This document shows positions 1 through 10,145 of a stretch of DNA of 64,000 nucleotides, piece by piece. Positions within the stretch are counted from its first letter, which is position 1. Each line of letters starts with the position of its first letter. Source of the stretch: Roseomonas sp. (GTDB lineage Bacteria; Pseudomonadota; Alphaproteobacteria; Acetobacterales; Acetobacteraceae); contig JADCFX010000008.1 of NCBI GenBank assembly GCA_020249285.1, positions 62,001-126,000 on the forward strand, in the 5' to 3' direction. The notes under the pieces are model-generated. The model was not told the DNA's origin, did no database searches, and worked only from the letters and a program-made list of their open reading frames with translations. Position numbers and translations under genes: made by a program.

Positions 1-1562
1 CGCCGCGCCGCGCCCTGATTTCCGTTTCCGACAAAACCGGGCTGATTGAATTTGGACGCTTTCTCGCCGCGCGCGGGGTGGAGATCCTCTCCACCGGCGG
101 CACCGCCAAGGCGCTGCGCGAGGCGGGCGTGCCGGTGAAGGATGTGTCCGACCATACGGGCTTTCCGGAAATCCTTGATGGCCGCGTGAAAACGCTCGTG
201 CCGCAGGTGCATGGCGGCATTCTGGGCCGGCGCGATTTGGCTGAGCATCTGGCGCAAATGGAAGCGCATGGCATTGCGCCGATTGATCTGGTAGCGGTGA
301 ATCTCTACCCGTTTGAGGCGACGGTCGCGAAGGGTGCCGATTTCGACGAGTGCATCGAAAACATAGATATCGGCGGCCCGGCAATGATCCGCAGTGCTGC
401 CAAGAATCACGCCCATGTCGCAGTGCTGACAGAACCTGCGCATTTCGCCGAAGTGCAGGCGGAAATCGCGGAAGCCGGTGGCACCAGGCTTGCCACGCGC
501 CGGCGGCTGGCGGCGGCGGCCTATGCGCGCACCGCGGCCTATGATGCGGCGATTTCCGGCTGGTTCGCCAAGCAGGAAGGGCAGGAATTTCCGGAGCGGC
601 TCAGTTTCACCGGCACGCTGCGCCAGACGCTCCGCTACGGCGAAAACCCGCATCAATCAGCGGCGTTTTACCTGGATGGCAGCGCGCGCCCTGGCATTGC
701 CACCGCGCGGCAGATTCAGGGGAAGGAGCTTTCCTACAACAACCTGAACGACACTGACGCGGCGTTTGAAGTGCTGGCGGAATTCGACGATCCGGCCATT
801 GTGATTGTGAAGCACGCCAATCCTTGCGGTATCGCGGTGGCGGCGGATTTATCCAGCGCCTGGGACCGCGCTTTGTTGTGTGATCCGGTTTCCGCCTTTG
901 GCGGTATTGTCGCGGCTAATCGCAAGCTTGATGCGGCAGCGGCAGAACGCATCACGGCGATTTTCACCGAAGTGGTGATCGCGCCGGATGCGGATGAAGC
1001 GGCGCTCGCGGTTTTTGCCAAGAAGAAGAACCTTAGGCTGCTGCTGACCGGCGGCCTGCCTGATCCTGCCGCGCCGGGGATGATGTTCCGTTCCGTTGCT
1101 GGCGGCTTTCTGGCGCAATCGCGCGATGCCGGGCGCGTGACGGAAGCCACGTTGAAATGCGTGACAAAGCGCGCACCGACAGCCACTGAAATGGCTGACC
1201 TGCTTTTCGCCTTCCGCGTTTGCAAGCATGTGAAATCCAATGCCATTGTTTATGCGAAGAATCTGGCCACGGTTGGCATTGGCGCGGGGCAGATGAACCG
1301 CGCGGAAAGCAGCCGCATCGCCGCCTGGAAAGGTGAAGCCGCAGCCAGAGCAGCGGGGTTGGCTGAGCCTTTGGCCAAGGGTTCCGTGGTGGCATCCGAT
1401 GCATTTTTCCCCTTTGCCGATGGGCTGGAAATCGCAGCCTCCGCCGGCGCTACTGCCATTATTCAGCCAGGTGGCTCGATCCGTGATAATGAGGTGATTG
1501 AAGCCGCCGATAAGGCCGGGCTTGCGATGGTTTTCACCGGTATGCGGCATTTCCGGCATTGA
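1..1562 (+). CDS. purH: Bifunctional AICAR transformylase / IMP cyclohydrolase PurH (5' end outside window)
   Basis: Catalyses the last two steps of IMP synthesis: formylation of AICAR and ring closure. The frame is open from the first bases of the window and reads an N-terminal MGS-like IMP cyclohydrolase domain ([24 protein letters not shown]), followed by the AICAR transformylase domain with the KHANPCG motif and the RYGENPHQ stretch. About 520 residues are present, so only the first few codons can be missing. The gene ends 33 bases before rmuC on the same strand. Nothing in the visible part suggests damage. Identification is firm; the true start is not visible. Confidence 0.97.
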   Translation, partial: PRRALISVSDKTGLIEFGRFLAARGVEILSTGGTAKALREAGVPVKDVSDHTGFPEILDGRVKTLVPQVHGGILGRRDLAEHLAQMEAHGIAPIDLVAVNLYPFEATVAKGADFDECIENIDIGGPAMIRSAAKNHAHVAVLTEPAHFAEVQAEIAEAGGTRLATRRRLAAAAYARTAAYDAAISGWFAKQEGQEFPERLSFTGTLRQTLRYGENPHQSAAFYLDGSARPGIATARQIQGKELSYNNLNDTDAAFEVLAEFDDPAIVIVKHANPCGIAVAADLSSAWDRALLCDPVSAFGGIVAANRKLDAAAAERITAIFTEVVIAPDADEAALAVFAKKKNLRLLLTGGLPDPAAPGMMFRSVAGGFLAQSRDAGRVTEATLKCVTKRAPTATEMADLLFAFRVCKHVKSNAIVYAKNLATVGIGAGQMNRAESSRIAAWKGEAAARAAGLAEPLAKGSVVASDAFFPFADGLEIAASAGATAIIQPGGSIRDNEVIEAADKAGLAMVFTGMRHFRH

Positions 1563-1595
1563 GGCGGGCATAGAGGCCGTATGGAGAATTAGACC

Positions 1596-2801
1596 TTGCC
1601 AAGCTGGCTACCACCCGATGCCGTCTTGCCGCTTGCGATCCTTGCGGCAGCGCTAGTGATTGCCTTGGTGCTCATCCTGCGCCGCCCTGCGTCTGATCCC
1701 TTGGCCGGCATGGTGCTCGGCCAGCTTGGCGCTTTGGCGGATGCCCAGGAAAGGCAAGCACAACGCGTCGCCATGCTGGAAGGTAACATCGCTGATCGCG
1801 TCAATAGCGTGGTGATGGACCAAACCCGCGTGCTGAATGGCGCCGTGCAGGAACAAATCGGGCGCATCGCCGCACAGGAAGCCGCCATGGCGGACCGGCT
1901 GACACAAGCGGAACGCAGCCTGACGGAAGCCATAAAAAGCCAGAATGAAACGCTTTCCGTGGCACTCACCAGTCAAACCGAACGCATGACCACCAGCCTG
2001 GGTGTGACTTCAAGCGAAATCAAGGAAAGGCTTGCGGTGATTGACGCCGCGCGCAGCAATATCGAAGCGCTGGGTTCCCAGGTGAATACGCTGACCGGTA
2101 TTTTGGGCAATAAGCAGGCGCGTGGCGCTTTTGGCGAAAGCCAAATGGAACAGATCATTGCGGATCGGCTCCCTTCCGATGCCTTCACGCTGCAAGCAAC
2201 ACTCTCGAATGGCAAGCGCGCGGATTGTCTGATCCATCTGCCAAACCCGCCCGGGCCGATTGCGATTGATTCGAAATTTCCGCTTGAATCATGGCTCGCC
2301 TTGCGGGAAGCTACTGATGATACGGCTCGCAACCAGAAGCTTCGGCAATTTTCCGCCGATGTGCAGAAGCATATCAAGGATGTGGCGGAACGCTACATCA
2401 TCCCCGGGGAGACCGCCGAAGGCGCGCTGATTTTTGTGCCGTCTGAGGCGATTTATGCGGAGTTGCATACCTCGCTGGTTTCACTGGTATCGGATGCCAC
2501 GCGGCGCGGGGTTTATATTGTCTCCCCCACCACCTTATGGGCGGTGCTTGGCACCATGCGCGCCTTGATGCGTGATGTGCGACTTCGCACGGAAGCCGGG
2601 CGCATTCGGAAGGAAGTGGATAAGATGTTGGCCGATGTCGGGCGGCTGGAAGAACGTACCGACAGCCTGCGGAAGCATTTCGGTCAGGTGCAGAAGGATA
2701 TGGACCTCATCGAAACATCAGTTACGGCCATCAAGCGCGGCGGGCAACGCATCGCCGATCTGGAATTGGACGAAACGCCCACGCCGCTTCTGCCGAAATG
2801 A
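1596..2801 (+). CDS. rmuC: DNA recombination protein RmuC family
   Basis: A 401-residue RmuC-family protein. The family is linked to limiting sequence inversions and has a nuclease-like fold. The start chosen is TTG, preceded by a GGAG motif about 9 bases upstream. An N-terminal hydrophobic segment (about residues 8-28) would anchor it in the membrane. A long coiled-coil-forming region follows (about 40-150), then the conserved RmuC core with the GxxGExQ-type stretch (RGAFGESQ), IDSKFPLE and IVSPTTLWAVL. The downstream transporter gene overlaps its stop by 4 bases, so translation is probably coupled. The TTG start is the least certain point. Confidence 0.92.
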   Translation: MPSWLPPDAVLPLAILAAALVIALVLILRRPASDPLAGMVLGQLGALADAQERQAQRVAMLEGNIADRVNSVVMDQTRVLNGAVQEQIGRIAAQEAAMADRLTQAERSLTEAIKSQNETLSVALTSQTERMTTSLGVTSSEIKERLAVIDAARSNIEALGSQVNTLTGILGNKQARGAFGESQMEQIIADRLPSDAFTLQATLSNGKRADCLIHLPNPPGPIAIDSKFPLESWLALREATDDTARNQKLRQFSADVQKHIKDVAERYIIPGETAEGALIFVPSEAIYAELHTSLVSLVSDATRRGVYIVSPTTLWAVLGTMRALMRDVRLRTEAGRIRKEVDKMLADVGRLEERTDSLRKHFGQVQKDMDLIETSVTAIKRGGQRIADLELDETPTPLLPK

Positions 2802-4045
2802 CCGCGCTACAAGCCCAATCAGGCTTCGGCTTGCTGGCACTTTGCGTCTTGGCCTGGGCTTTGGGTGGGTTCAAGCGCGGAGTCTCGTCACGTCTGGTGG
2901 TGATTGGCTTGGTGCTGCAAATCGCCCTTGGCGCGGCGCTGTTGCATATCGCGCCGCTGCGCGCAGGTTTTTCCTATTTGGGTGATGCGGTGAATGCGCT
3001 GGCCGTCGCAACCCAAGCCGGCACATCATTGGTCTTTGGCTATTTGGGCGGCGGCGCTTTGCCCTTTCAGGAATTGCGGCCCGGCGCTGCCTTCATCCTG
3101 TTTTTCCAGGCTTTGCCCTTGGTGCTGGTGGTCGGCGCGCTTTCCGCGCTGTTCTATCATTGGGGCATTCTGACCGCGATTGTGCGCGTAATGGCGGCGG
3201 TGCTGCAACGGCTTTTCGGCATTGGCGGCGCGGCTGGCTTTGGTGTTGCCGCCAATGTCTTTGTCGGCATGGTGGAAGCACCACTCATGATCCGCGCCTG
3301 GCTTTCGCGCATGACGCGCGCTGAGCTTTTCGTGGTGATGACGGCAGGGCTTGCCACCATCAGCGGCAATACGCTGGTGGTTTATGCGCTGATGATCGCG
3401 CCCGTGGTACCCGATGCGGCAGGTCAATTACTGACCGCGAGCCTGATTTCCGCGCCCGCCGCGATCCTCGCCGCGCTTTTGATGCTGCCGGCAGAAAGCG
3501 GCAGCGCGGCGACGGACCATGATACCGGCCAGCCCGTGAAACTTTACGATAGCAGCATGGATGCGCTGGTACGCGGCACGCAGGATGGGCTTTCGCTGCT
3601 GCTCGGCATCATGGCGTCGTTGATTGTCTTTGTTGCCTTGGTCGCTTTGGTGAATATGGCGCTGGAACCCGCAACCGGCTTCACTTTGCAACGTCTGCTT
3701 GGGTTGCTGTTATGGCCGGTTGCTTGGGCCATGGGCGTGCCGGCGGCGGAAGCGGCCACGGTTGCATCTTCGCTCGGCGTGAAAATCGTGGTGAATGAAT
3801 TCGTGTCCTACCTTGAACTCGCGCAATCCGGCGGCGCGGGGCTTACGGAACGATCCCGCCTGATCCTGACCTATGCGCTCTGTGGTTTCACTAATTTCGG
3901 ATCGGTTGGGATTATGGTGGCGGGCATGGCCGGCATGTGTCCGGAACGGCGCGCGGATATTCTGCGCCTTGGCATGCCATCTTTGGTTTCGGCTTCCATC
4001 GCCTGCTGCATGACCGGCGCGGTGGTTGGGCTGCTGACGCCCTAA
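2798..4045 (+). CDS. Concentrative nucleoside transporter (CNT/NupC family)
   Basis: A 415-residue, very hydrophobic protein with about ten membrane segments. It carries the CNT family signatures: the gate region VFVGMVEAPLMIR, then TAGLATISGN, and near the C-terminus the NFGSVGIM stretch. CNT proteins import nucleosides with Na+ or H+. The ATG overlaps the rmuC stop as ATGA. The length matches NupC-type proteins. Substrate preference (purine or pyrimidine nucleosides) cannot be read from the sequence. No purine or pyrimidine salvage enzymes are next to it apart from purH two genes upstream. Confidence 0.9.
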   Translation: MTALQAQSGFGLLALCVLAWALGGFKRGVSSRLVVIGLVLQIALGAALLHIAPLRAGFSYLGDAVNALAVATQAGTSLVFGYLGGGALPFQELRPGAAFILFFQALPLVLVVGALSALFYHWGILTAIVRVMAAVLQRLFGIGGAAGFGVAANVFVGMVEAPLMIRAWLSRMTRAELFVVMTAGLATISGNTLVVYALMIAPVVPDAAGQLLTASLISAPAAILAALLMLPAESGSAATDHDTGQPVKLYDSSMDALVRGTQDGLSLLLGIMASLIVFVALVALVNMALEPATGFTLQRLLGLLLWPVAWAMGVPAAEAATVASSLGVKIVVNEFVSYLELAQSGGAGLTERSRLILTYALCGFTNFGSVGIMVAGMAGMCPERRADILRLGMPSLVSASIACCMTGAVVGLLTP

Positions 4046-4105
4046 AAATACATCCTAGCCCTGCGGAGCATAACGCGGCAGGATATCGGTGAAGGAGCCC
4101 GCGCC

Positions 4106-5446
4106 ATGTCCCATATCGTCCATCGCAACCTGTTGAAGGACCCGCCCATTGCCGTTTCTGGCCAGGGGATTTGGCTGAGGGACTCCACCGGGCATGATGT
4201 GATTGATGGCTCCGGCGGCGCCGCGGTGGCCTGCCTTGGCCATGGCCATCCACATGTCGTTTCGGCGATGAAGGCGCAGATTGATCGCCTCTGCTACGCG
4301 CATACCGCGCTGTTCAGCGCCGGCAGTGCTGAGAAGCTGGCTGAAGTGCTGGTCGGGCATAAGCCAGGCGGGCTGACCCATGCCTATTTTGTTTCATCCG
4401 GCAGTGAGGGGATGGAAGCGGCGCTCAAAATCGCGCGGCAGTATTTTCTGGAAGCGGGCGAACCCCAGCGCACGCGCTTCATCGCGCGGCGGCAATCTTA
4501 TCATGGCAATACGCTGGGGGCGTTGGCCGCTAGCGGTAACATCGCGCGGCGCGCGCCTTATGCGCCGATTCTTTCTGATGCTTTCAGCCATGTCTCGCCC
4601 TGCTATGCCTATCGCGATCGGCGCGATGATGAGAGCGATGCGGATTATGTGGCGCGGCTGGCAGCCGAATTGGAAGCGGAATTCCAGCGGCTTGGCCCGC
4701 GCAATGTGATTGCCTTTTGTGCGGAAACCGTGGTGGGGGCGACGCTTGGTTGTGCCACTGCCCTGCCTGGTTATTTCCAGGCCATGCGCGCGGTGTGTGA
4801 TCGCCATGGCGCTTTGTTGATTTTGGATGAGGTGATGTCCGGCATGGGCCGCACCGGCACCTTGCATGCCTGGGAACAGGAAGGTGTTTCGCCGGATATT
4901 CAAGTCATCGCCAAGGGTTTGGGCGGCGGCTATCAGCCGATTGGCGGCATTCTGGTGCGTGGCCGTGTGGTGGAAACGTTGAAGCGTGGCACAGGCACTT
5001 TCAAGCATGGCCATACCTATCAGGCGCATCCCGTGGCTTGTGCCGCCGCGCTTGCGGTGCAGGAAGTGATCGCGGAAGAAAACCTGCTGGCTAATACGCG
5101 CGCCATGGGGGCGTTATTGGAACGCGGTTTGGTGGAACGGCTCGGCAATCATCGCCATGTCGGTGATATCCGCGGGCGCGGCTTGTTCTGGGCGGTGGAA
5201 TTCGTGCAAGACCGCGCGAGCAAAGCCACTTTCGATCCAGCGCTGGCTATCAATGAACGCATCAAGCATGCGGCCTTCGCGCATGGGCTTGCATGCTACC
5301 CGATGGGTGGGACGATTGATGGCAAGCATGGTGATCACGTGATCCTCTCACCGCCCTATATCGTGACGGCGCGGGATGTGGAGATGATCGTGGAACGCTT
5401 CGGCGCTGCGGTGGATGAGGTTTTTGCCAGCCTGCCTAAAGCGTGA
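4106..5446 (+). CDS. Class III pyridoxal-phosphate aminotransferase
   Basis: A 446-residue fold-type I aminotransferase of class III (omega/ornithine/GABA type). Visible features are the SSGSEGMEAALK phosphate-binding region, the SYHGNTLGAL stretch, the ILDEVMSGMGRTG motif (Asp at about 241) and the Schiff-base lysine in IAKGLGGGY (about K270). The start has a weak purine-rich site (ggagcccgcgcc) upstream. The substrate is not determinable; such proteins often act on omega-amino acids or diamines. Its last 11 bases overlap the end of the convergent livF-like gene, so the two transcripts run into each other. Confidence 0.88.
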   Translation: MSHIVHRNLLKDPPIAVSGQGIWLRDSTGHDVIDGSGGAAVACLGHGHPHVVSAMKAQIDRLCYAHTALFSAGSAEKLAEVLVGHKPGGLTHAYFVSSGSEGMEAALKIARQYFLEAGEPQRTRFIARRQSYHGNTLGALAASGNIARRAPYAPILSDAFSHVSPCYAYRDRRDDESDADYVARLAAELEAEFQRLGPRNVIAFCAETVVGATLGCATALPGYFQAMRAVCDRHGALLILDEVMSGMGRTGTLHAWEQEGVSPDIQVIAKGLGGGYQPIGGILVRGRVVETLKRGTGTFKHGHTYQAHPVACAAALAVQEVIAEENLLANTRAMGALLERGLVERLGNHRHVGDIRGRGLFWAVEFVQDRASKATFDPALAINERIKHAAFAHGLACYPMGGTIDGKHGDHVILSPPYIVTARDVEMIVERFGAAVDEVFASLPKA

Positions 5447-6146
5447 GATGCTGCGCACGCAGGGCTGGGTCTGCTTCCAGCGCTGCCATGCTGCCATCAT
5501 AACGGATTTCTCCGCGTTCAATCACATAGGCACGATCCGCCACTGCCGCGGCGAAATCGAAATTCTGTTCTGACAGCAATACAGCGATGCCCTCGCGCTT
5601 CATGCGCAGCACGGCATCGGCCATCAATTCCAGAATGACAGGCGCCAAACCTTCTGAGGGTTCATCCAGCAGCACGGCTTCGGGATTGCCCATCAGCGTG
5701 CGCGCAATGGCCAGCATTTGCTGTTCCCCGCCGGACATGGCAGCGGCGCGGCGGCCGCGCATCTCTGCCAGATTGGGGAAAATCTCGAAAAGACGCTCGG
5801 GGGTCCAGGCGGCATGGCCGCGCGCCGCATGGCGGCCGACTTCAAGATTTTCGGCAACTGTCAGATCGGTGAAAATGCGCCGGTCTTCTGGCACATAGCC
5901 AAGCCCGAGGCGCGCGATACGAAAGGCCGGCAGGCCGGCAATCTCCCGCCCCGCGAAGCGCACGCGCCCGGCGCGCGGTGGCACCAGGCCCATGATCGCT
6001 TTCAGCGTGGTGGATTTGCCGGCGCCATTGCGGCCCATCAGCGCGGCAACTTCACCGCGCGCAAGCTTCAGCGAAACGCCAAACAGAATCTCCGCTGGGC
6101 CATAGCCGGCGCGCAGGCCTACCACTTCCAGCATCGCTTCAGCCAT
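5436..6146 (-). CDS. livF: Branched-chain amino-acid-type ABC transporter ATPase (LivF)
   Basis: A 236-residue ATPase of the hydrophobic amino-acid uptake (HAAT) family. It has Walker A GRNGAGKST, signature MSGGEQQML, Walker B VLLDEPSEGL and the LSEQNF switch. The ATG at 6146 was chosen because the coding signal begins there (MAEAMLEVVGLRAGYG); the open frame upstream is only a shadow of livG. It overlaps livG by 8 bases and is the last gene of a four-gene cassette (binding protein, fused permease, LivG, LivF). The cassette's substrate is unknown: HAAT systems move branched-chain amino acids, amides, urea or aromatic acids. Confidence 0.93.
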   Translation of the reverse strand: MAEAMLEVVGLRAGYGPAEILFGVSLKLARGEVAALMGRNGAGKSTTLKAIMGLVPPRAGRVRFAGREIAGLPAFRIARLGLGYVPEDRRIFTDLTVAENLEVGRHAARGHAAWTPERLFEIFPNLAEMRGRRAAAMSGGEQQMLAIARTLMGNPEAVLLDEPSEGLAPVILELMADAVLRMKREGIAVLLSEQNFDFAAAVADRAYVIERGEIRYDGSMAALEADPALRAQHLTL

Positions 6147-6921
6147 GGGCCGCTGCCCTGGCGCGCAAGGCAGCGCGCAAGCCGGAAGTGCCAAGATAGA
6201 CGCGCTGCACTTCGGGATTGGCGCGCACATCTTCCGGCATGCCGGCGGCAATGATCTCGCCCCGCACCAGTACCAGGATGCGATCCGCATGGGCAAAGAC
6301 CGCATCCATGTCATGTTCGGTGAACAGCACGCCAATGGCGGCACGCCGCGCAATACCAGCCACCAGGCGCATCAGCGCAGCGCGTTCGCCTGGCGCCATG
6401 CCGGCGGTGGGTTCATCCATCAGCAAAAGCCGTGGCTTGCCCGCAAGCGCAATGGCAAGTTCAACGCGCTTCACATCGCCATAGGCCAGCGTATTCATGG
6501 GCCGTGCGGCTGCGTCCGCCATGCCAAGCTGATCGAGCAATTCAAGCGCTTCATCGCGGAACAGCGCATCGGCACGCGCCAGCATATCGCGCGTGCGCTG
6601 AGCATACGCGATCAGCGCCATTTGCAGGTTTTCCAGCACCGACATCGAAAGAAAGGTCTGCGCCACCTGAAAGCTACGCCCCACGCCAAGCCGGCAAATG
6701 GCGCACGGCGGTAGGCCGGTAATGTCTTGCCCTTCCAGCACCACGCGCCCGCTATCGGGGCGCAATTGCCCGCCCACCATATTGAAGCTGGTGGATTTGC
6801 CGGCGCCATTCGGACCGATCATCGCGAGGATTTCCCCCGCCATCAGCGAGAAACTCACATTTCGCGCCGCCACCACGCCGCCGAAATTCTTGTTCAGACT
6901 CTCCACAACCAGCAGCGTCAT
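6139..6921 (-). CDS. livG: Branched-chain amino-acid-type ABC transporter ATPase (LivG)
   Basis: A 260-residue ATPase paired with LivF. Walker A is GPNGAGKST, followed by the LivG-typical insertion before the signature. The signature region reads LAYGDVKRVE rather than the usual LSxGxQ, a common LivG variant. Walker B is LLLMDEPTAGM and the H-loop is FTEHDMD. The ATG at 6921 overlaps the stop of the upstream permease gene as ATGA, which supports this start over the longer open frame. It acts on the cytoplasmic face of the fused LivHM permease. Confidence 0.93.
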   Translation of the reverse strand: MTLLVVESLNKNFGGVVAARNVSFSLMAGEILAMIGPNGAGKSTSFNMVGGQLRPDSGRVVLEGQDITGLPPCAICRLGVGRSFQVAQTFLSMSVLENLQMALIAYAQRTRDMLARADALFRDEALELLDQLGMADAAARPMNTLAYGDVKRVELAIALAGKPRLLLMDEPTAGMAPGERAALMRLVAGIARRAAIGVLFTEHDMDAVFAHADRILVLVRGEIIAAGMPEDVRANPEVQRVYLGTSGLRAALRARAAAHG

Positions 6922-8789
6922 GGCGCGCCACCGGAAAACCGCGCGCGCAGCGCTGCATAAGCACCACCCAGGCCGCGCGGAAAGATCAGCACCAGCGCAA
7001 TGATCGAAGCGCCCAGGAAGAAGCGCCAATGATCCGTGAACGGCATGAAGACATCCTTGATGCTGTGGAAGGCCGCCGCCCCTAGCACCGGCCCCATCAC
7101 GCTTTGCATCCCACCCAGCAAAATCATCGCAAGGAAATCCACCGAAAGCGGAATCCCCAAAAGTGTCGGATCAATCGAGCCTTTGGAAAAAGCATATAGC
7201 CCGCCCGCCAGCCCAGCCGCCGCGCCGGCGATGGTGAAGCCAAGCCAGCGATGGGCGCGCACATCAATGCCAATCGCCTCCGCCCGTGCCGCCGAATCCC
7301 GCGCGGCGCGAAGCGTGGCGCCAAAGGGCGCATAAATCACATGGCGCAGCGCGAAAATCCCAAGCACCGCCACCACCAGCACCAGGTAATGATAAGCGAT
7401 GCGCGATGAAGCCCAGGCTGATGGCCAAACGCCGACAATGCCATTATCACCACCCGTGACCTCCACCCATTGAAAGCAGACTGCATAGGCAATCTGCGCG
7501 AAAGCCAAAGTCAGCATCGCCAGGTAAATGCCCTGCAAGCGCACGATGAAAAATCCGAATAGCGCCGCGAAAAACCCACCCGCCAAGGGCGCGGCAATCA
7601 GCGCCGGTTCCATCGGCATGCCAAGCTTTGTCACCAAAAGCCCACTGGCATAAGCACCAAGGCCGAAATAGGCCGCATGGCCGAAGCTCACGATTCCACC
7701 ATTGCCCACCAGGAAATTCAGCGAAAAGGCCGCGAGCGCGAAGATCAAAACCTCGGTTGCGACCTTCACAGCATAGGCATCACCAAATAGCGGCAGCATC
7801 GCCGCCGCCAGCAGTGCCAGCGCGGCCATAAGCTTTTCAAAAGCGCGAAAGCGGCGCGGGCTCGCGATACCCTCGGGCATTGCTGAAGCTGGCGCGGCCT
7901 CAGGCCGGCCAAGCAAGCCCCAGGGTTTCACCACCAGCACCAGCGCCATCAGCAAGAACACCAGCACCAGCGTGATCTTTGGGAAGATCAGCACGCCGAA
8001 GGCCTGCAATTGCCCAATCAACAGCGCCGCCAAAAAGGCACCGCCGATGGAGCCCATGCCGCCAATCACCGTCACCACAAAAGCCTCGGTGATGATGGAA
8101 AGATCCATCTGGGCGGATGCCGAAACGCGGGGGATCTGCAAGGCACCACCAAGCCCCGCCAGAAAGGCGCCCAGAAACAGCGTGCCGGTAAAAAGCAAAG
8201 CCTGATTGACGCCAAGCGCGCCCACCATATCGCGGTCCCGCGTCGCGGCGCGTAACAAAATGCCAAAGCGCGTCTTGTGCATCAGCAACCACAACAGCCC
8301 AAGCACCACTGGCCCGGCGCAAATCAAAAACAACTCATAGGCCGGGAAGCGCTGATCCAGAATCATCACGCCATGGCGCAGCCCCGGCGCACGAGGCCCC
8401 GCAATATCCATCGGTCCCCAGACATGCAGCACCGCATCCTGCACCATCAGCACCACGCCGAAGGTCGCCAGCAATTGAAACAACTCCGGAACCTTATAGA
8501 TGCGCCGCAGCAGCAGGACTTCCATCAGCACGCCCAGCACACCCACCACGCATGCGGAAATCAGCACACCCACGAAAAAAAGCGTCGGAGATCTTTCAAT
8601 CTGCAGCAGCCACGGCACGATCGTCACCGCCACATAGGCGCCAAGCATGTAGAACGACCCATGCGCGAAATTCACAATCCGCGTCACGCCAAACACAAGC
8701 GTGAGGCCCGAGGCGATGATGAAAAGGGATGATGCGCTGGCCAGGCCCGAAAGCGCCTGGACCAGCAGAAAGCTGAATTCCACGCTCAC
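6918..8789 (-). CDS. Fused LivH-LivM permease of a HAAT-type ABC transporter
   Basis: A 623-residue membrane protein in which the two permease subunits of a LivHM-type importer are joined. Residues about 1-300 are LivH-like (GLTLVFGVTRIVNFAHGSFYMLGAY). Residues about 330-623 are LivM-like (SLNFLVGNGGIVSFGHAAYFGLGAY). A roughly 30-residue linker rich in Pro, Ala and Glu lies between them. The GTG at 8789 overlaps the upstream stop as GTGA, and an alternative GTG lies two codons later. The reading frame is continuous across the junction, so this is a true fusion, not two genes. Both halves keep the NFAHG / SFGHA coupling segments. Confidence 0.9.
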   Translation of the reverse strand: MSVEFSFLLVQALSGLASASSLFIIASGLTLVFGVTRIVNFAHGSFYMLGAYVAVTIVPWLLQIERSPTLFFVGVLISACVVGVLGVLMEVLLLRRIYKVPELFQLLATFGVVLMVQDAVLHVWGPMDIAGPRAPGLRHGVMILDQRFPAYELFLICAGPVVLGLLWLLMHKTRFGILLRAATRDRDMVGALGVNQALLFTGTLFLGAFLAGLGGALQIPRVSASAQMDLSIITEAFVVTVIGGMGSIGGAFLAALLIGQLQAFGVLIFPKITLVLVFLLMALVLVVKPWGLLGRPEAAPASAMPEGIASPRRFRAFEKLMAALALLAAAMLPLFGDAYAVKVATEVLIFALAAFSLNFLVGNGGIVSFGHAAYFGLGAYASGLLVTKLGMPMEPALIAAPLAGGFFAALFGFFIVRLQGIYLAMLTLAFAQIAYAVCFQWVEVTGGDNGIVGVWPSAWASSRIAYHYLVLVVAVLGIFALRHVIYAPFGATLRAARDSAARAEAIGIDVRAHRWLGFTIAGAAAGLAGGLYAFSKGSIDPTLLGIPLSVDFLAMILLGGMQSVMGPVLGAAAFHSIKDVFMPFTDHWRFFLGASIIALVLIFPRGLGGAYAALRARFSGGAP

Positions 8790-10006
8790 GCCCGGCGCGC
8801 GGCCCGCACTTCTTCTTCCGGGAACATATAATCCGCACCATCGGCATAGCGCGCGTTGCGCATGATGCCCTGACCATTGCGCTGCGTGGTTTCCCCAACC
8901 CAAGTGCCCATGGTGCCTTGCTGGTCAATGCCGCGCATGGTCACGTTGCCCACCAGCGTATCGGAGCGAAGGTCACGCAGCGTATCCACCAACACCTCAT
9001 TATCCAGGCTATCGGCGCGGTTCAGCATATTGGCCAGCACCTGCACCGTCACATAACCAAGCAGGCTGCCCTTGCGCGGCGTGTCATTGAAACGCGCGCG
9101 ATAGGCTTCAACAAAGGCGCGATGTTCAGCGCCTTCTACCTGGTCCCAGGGATAGCCAGTCACCACCCAGCCTTCCGGCGTTTCATCGCCAAGCGGGATC
9201 ATGTATTCCGGCTCGCCCGTCAGCAGAGAAAGCACGAAGCGGCGTTCGAACAAGCCCCGCGTATTGCCTTCCCGCACAAAGGCCGTCAGGTCCGGGCCGA
9301 ATAGCACATTGAAAATCGCATCCGGCCGCGCCTGGGCCAAAGCGCCCACCGTCGCACCCGCATCCACGCGGCCAAGGGCTGGATATTGTTCGGCGATGAT
9401 CTCAGCGCCCGGAATGGCGCCGCCGATCAGTCGCTTGAAATTCGCCGCCGCCGATTGGCCGTATTCGTAATTCGGCGCCACAATCGCCCAGCGCTTTTGC
9501 GTCCTGCCGCGCGCCGCTTCCACCAACATGCGCGTTTGCATGAAGGTGGAAGGGCGAAGCCGCCACGTATAGCGATTGCCCTGCGCCATGGTGATCGCAT
9601 CGCTCAGCGGTTCGGTCGCAAAAAACAGCCGCTTGCGCTGATTGGCGAAATCAGCCACCGCCAGCCCGACATTGGAAAGGAATGTGCCGGCGATGAAGGC
9701 AACATTCTCCCGCGTCAGCAATTCCTCCGCCACGCGCACCGCGTCACCTGGTGTCGCGCCATCATCGCGGAAAATGAATTCCAGCCGACGCCCACCCATC
9801 ACACCGCCGGCGGCATTGATCTGCTCTGCGGCCATTTGGATGGCGTTGCGATAGGGGATGCAGAAGGCCGCCATGCGGCTATAGGAATTGAGCTCCCCAA
9901 TGCGGATCGGCGCGCCCTGCGCTGCCGCCCCGCGCCCCGCCGCCGCTGCCGCCAGCCCGGCACCGCCTGCCAGAAGCGCGCGGCGCCCGAAGATGATGCT
10001 ACCCAT
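8786..10006 (-). CDS. Periplasmic substrate-binding protein of the HAAT ABC transporter
   Basis: A 406-residue type I periplasmic binding protein (LivJ/AmiC-like fold) and the first gene of the cassette. The N-terminus has a twin-arginine-like segment (FGRRALLAGG), an Ala-rich hydrophobic core and probable cleavage after AAAQG. The mature part starts IRIGELNSYSRMAAF and includes NAIQMAAEQINAAGG, typical of the family. The ATG at 10006 is preceded by an AGAGG-type site; the earlier in-frame ATG would add 11 residues before the signal. The ligand cannot be told from sequence. The absence of the catabolic operon usually found beside urea or amide systems leaves the substrate open. Confidence 0.88.
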   Translation of the reverse strand: MGSIIFGRRALLAGGAGLAAAAAGRGAAAQGAPIRIGELNSYSRMAAFCIPYRNAIQMAAEQINAAGGVMGGRRLEFIFRDDGATPGDAVRVAEELLTRENVAFIAGTFLSNVGLAVADFANQRKRLFFATEPLSDAITMAQGNRYTWRLRPSTFMQTRMLVEAARGRTQKRWAIVAPNYEYGQSAAANFKRLIGGAIPGAEIIAEQYPALGRVDAGATVGALAQARPDAIFNVLFGPDLTAFVREGNTRGLFERRFVLSLLTGEPEYMIPLGDETPEGWVVTGYPWDQVEGAEHRAFVEAYRARFNDTPRKGSLLGYVTVQVLANMLNRADSLDNEVLVDTLRDLRSDTLVGNVTMRGIDQQGTMGTWVGETTQRNGQGIMRNARYADGADYMFPEEEVRAARRA

Positions 10007-10145
10007 GACAAGCCTCTGCTGACTTTTCCAGCCCCTCACAATGGCGATGGCAGGGGCGCTGGTCCAGGGTCTGGCGCCTACTTGTTTGTGATAGCTCAGA
10101 TTCAGTCTAGCCGGGTGGGGCGGCCTCCGCTACAAGCCCGCCACC

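Noticed and set aside
849..1571. Antisense open frames across purH
   Set aside because: purH is intact and unmistakable on the plus strand; the antisense frames have no family features.
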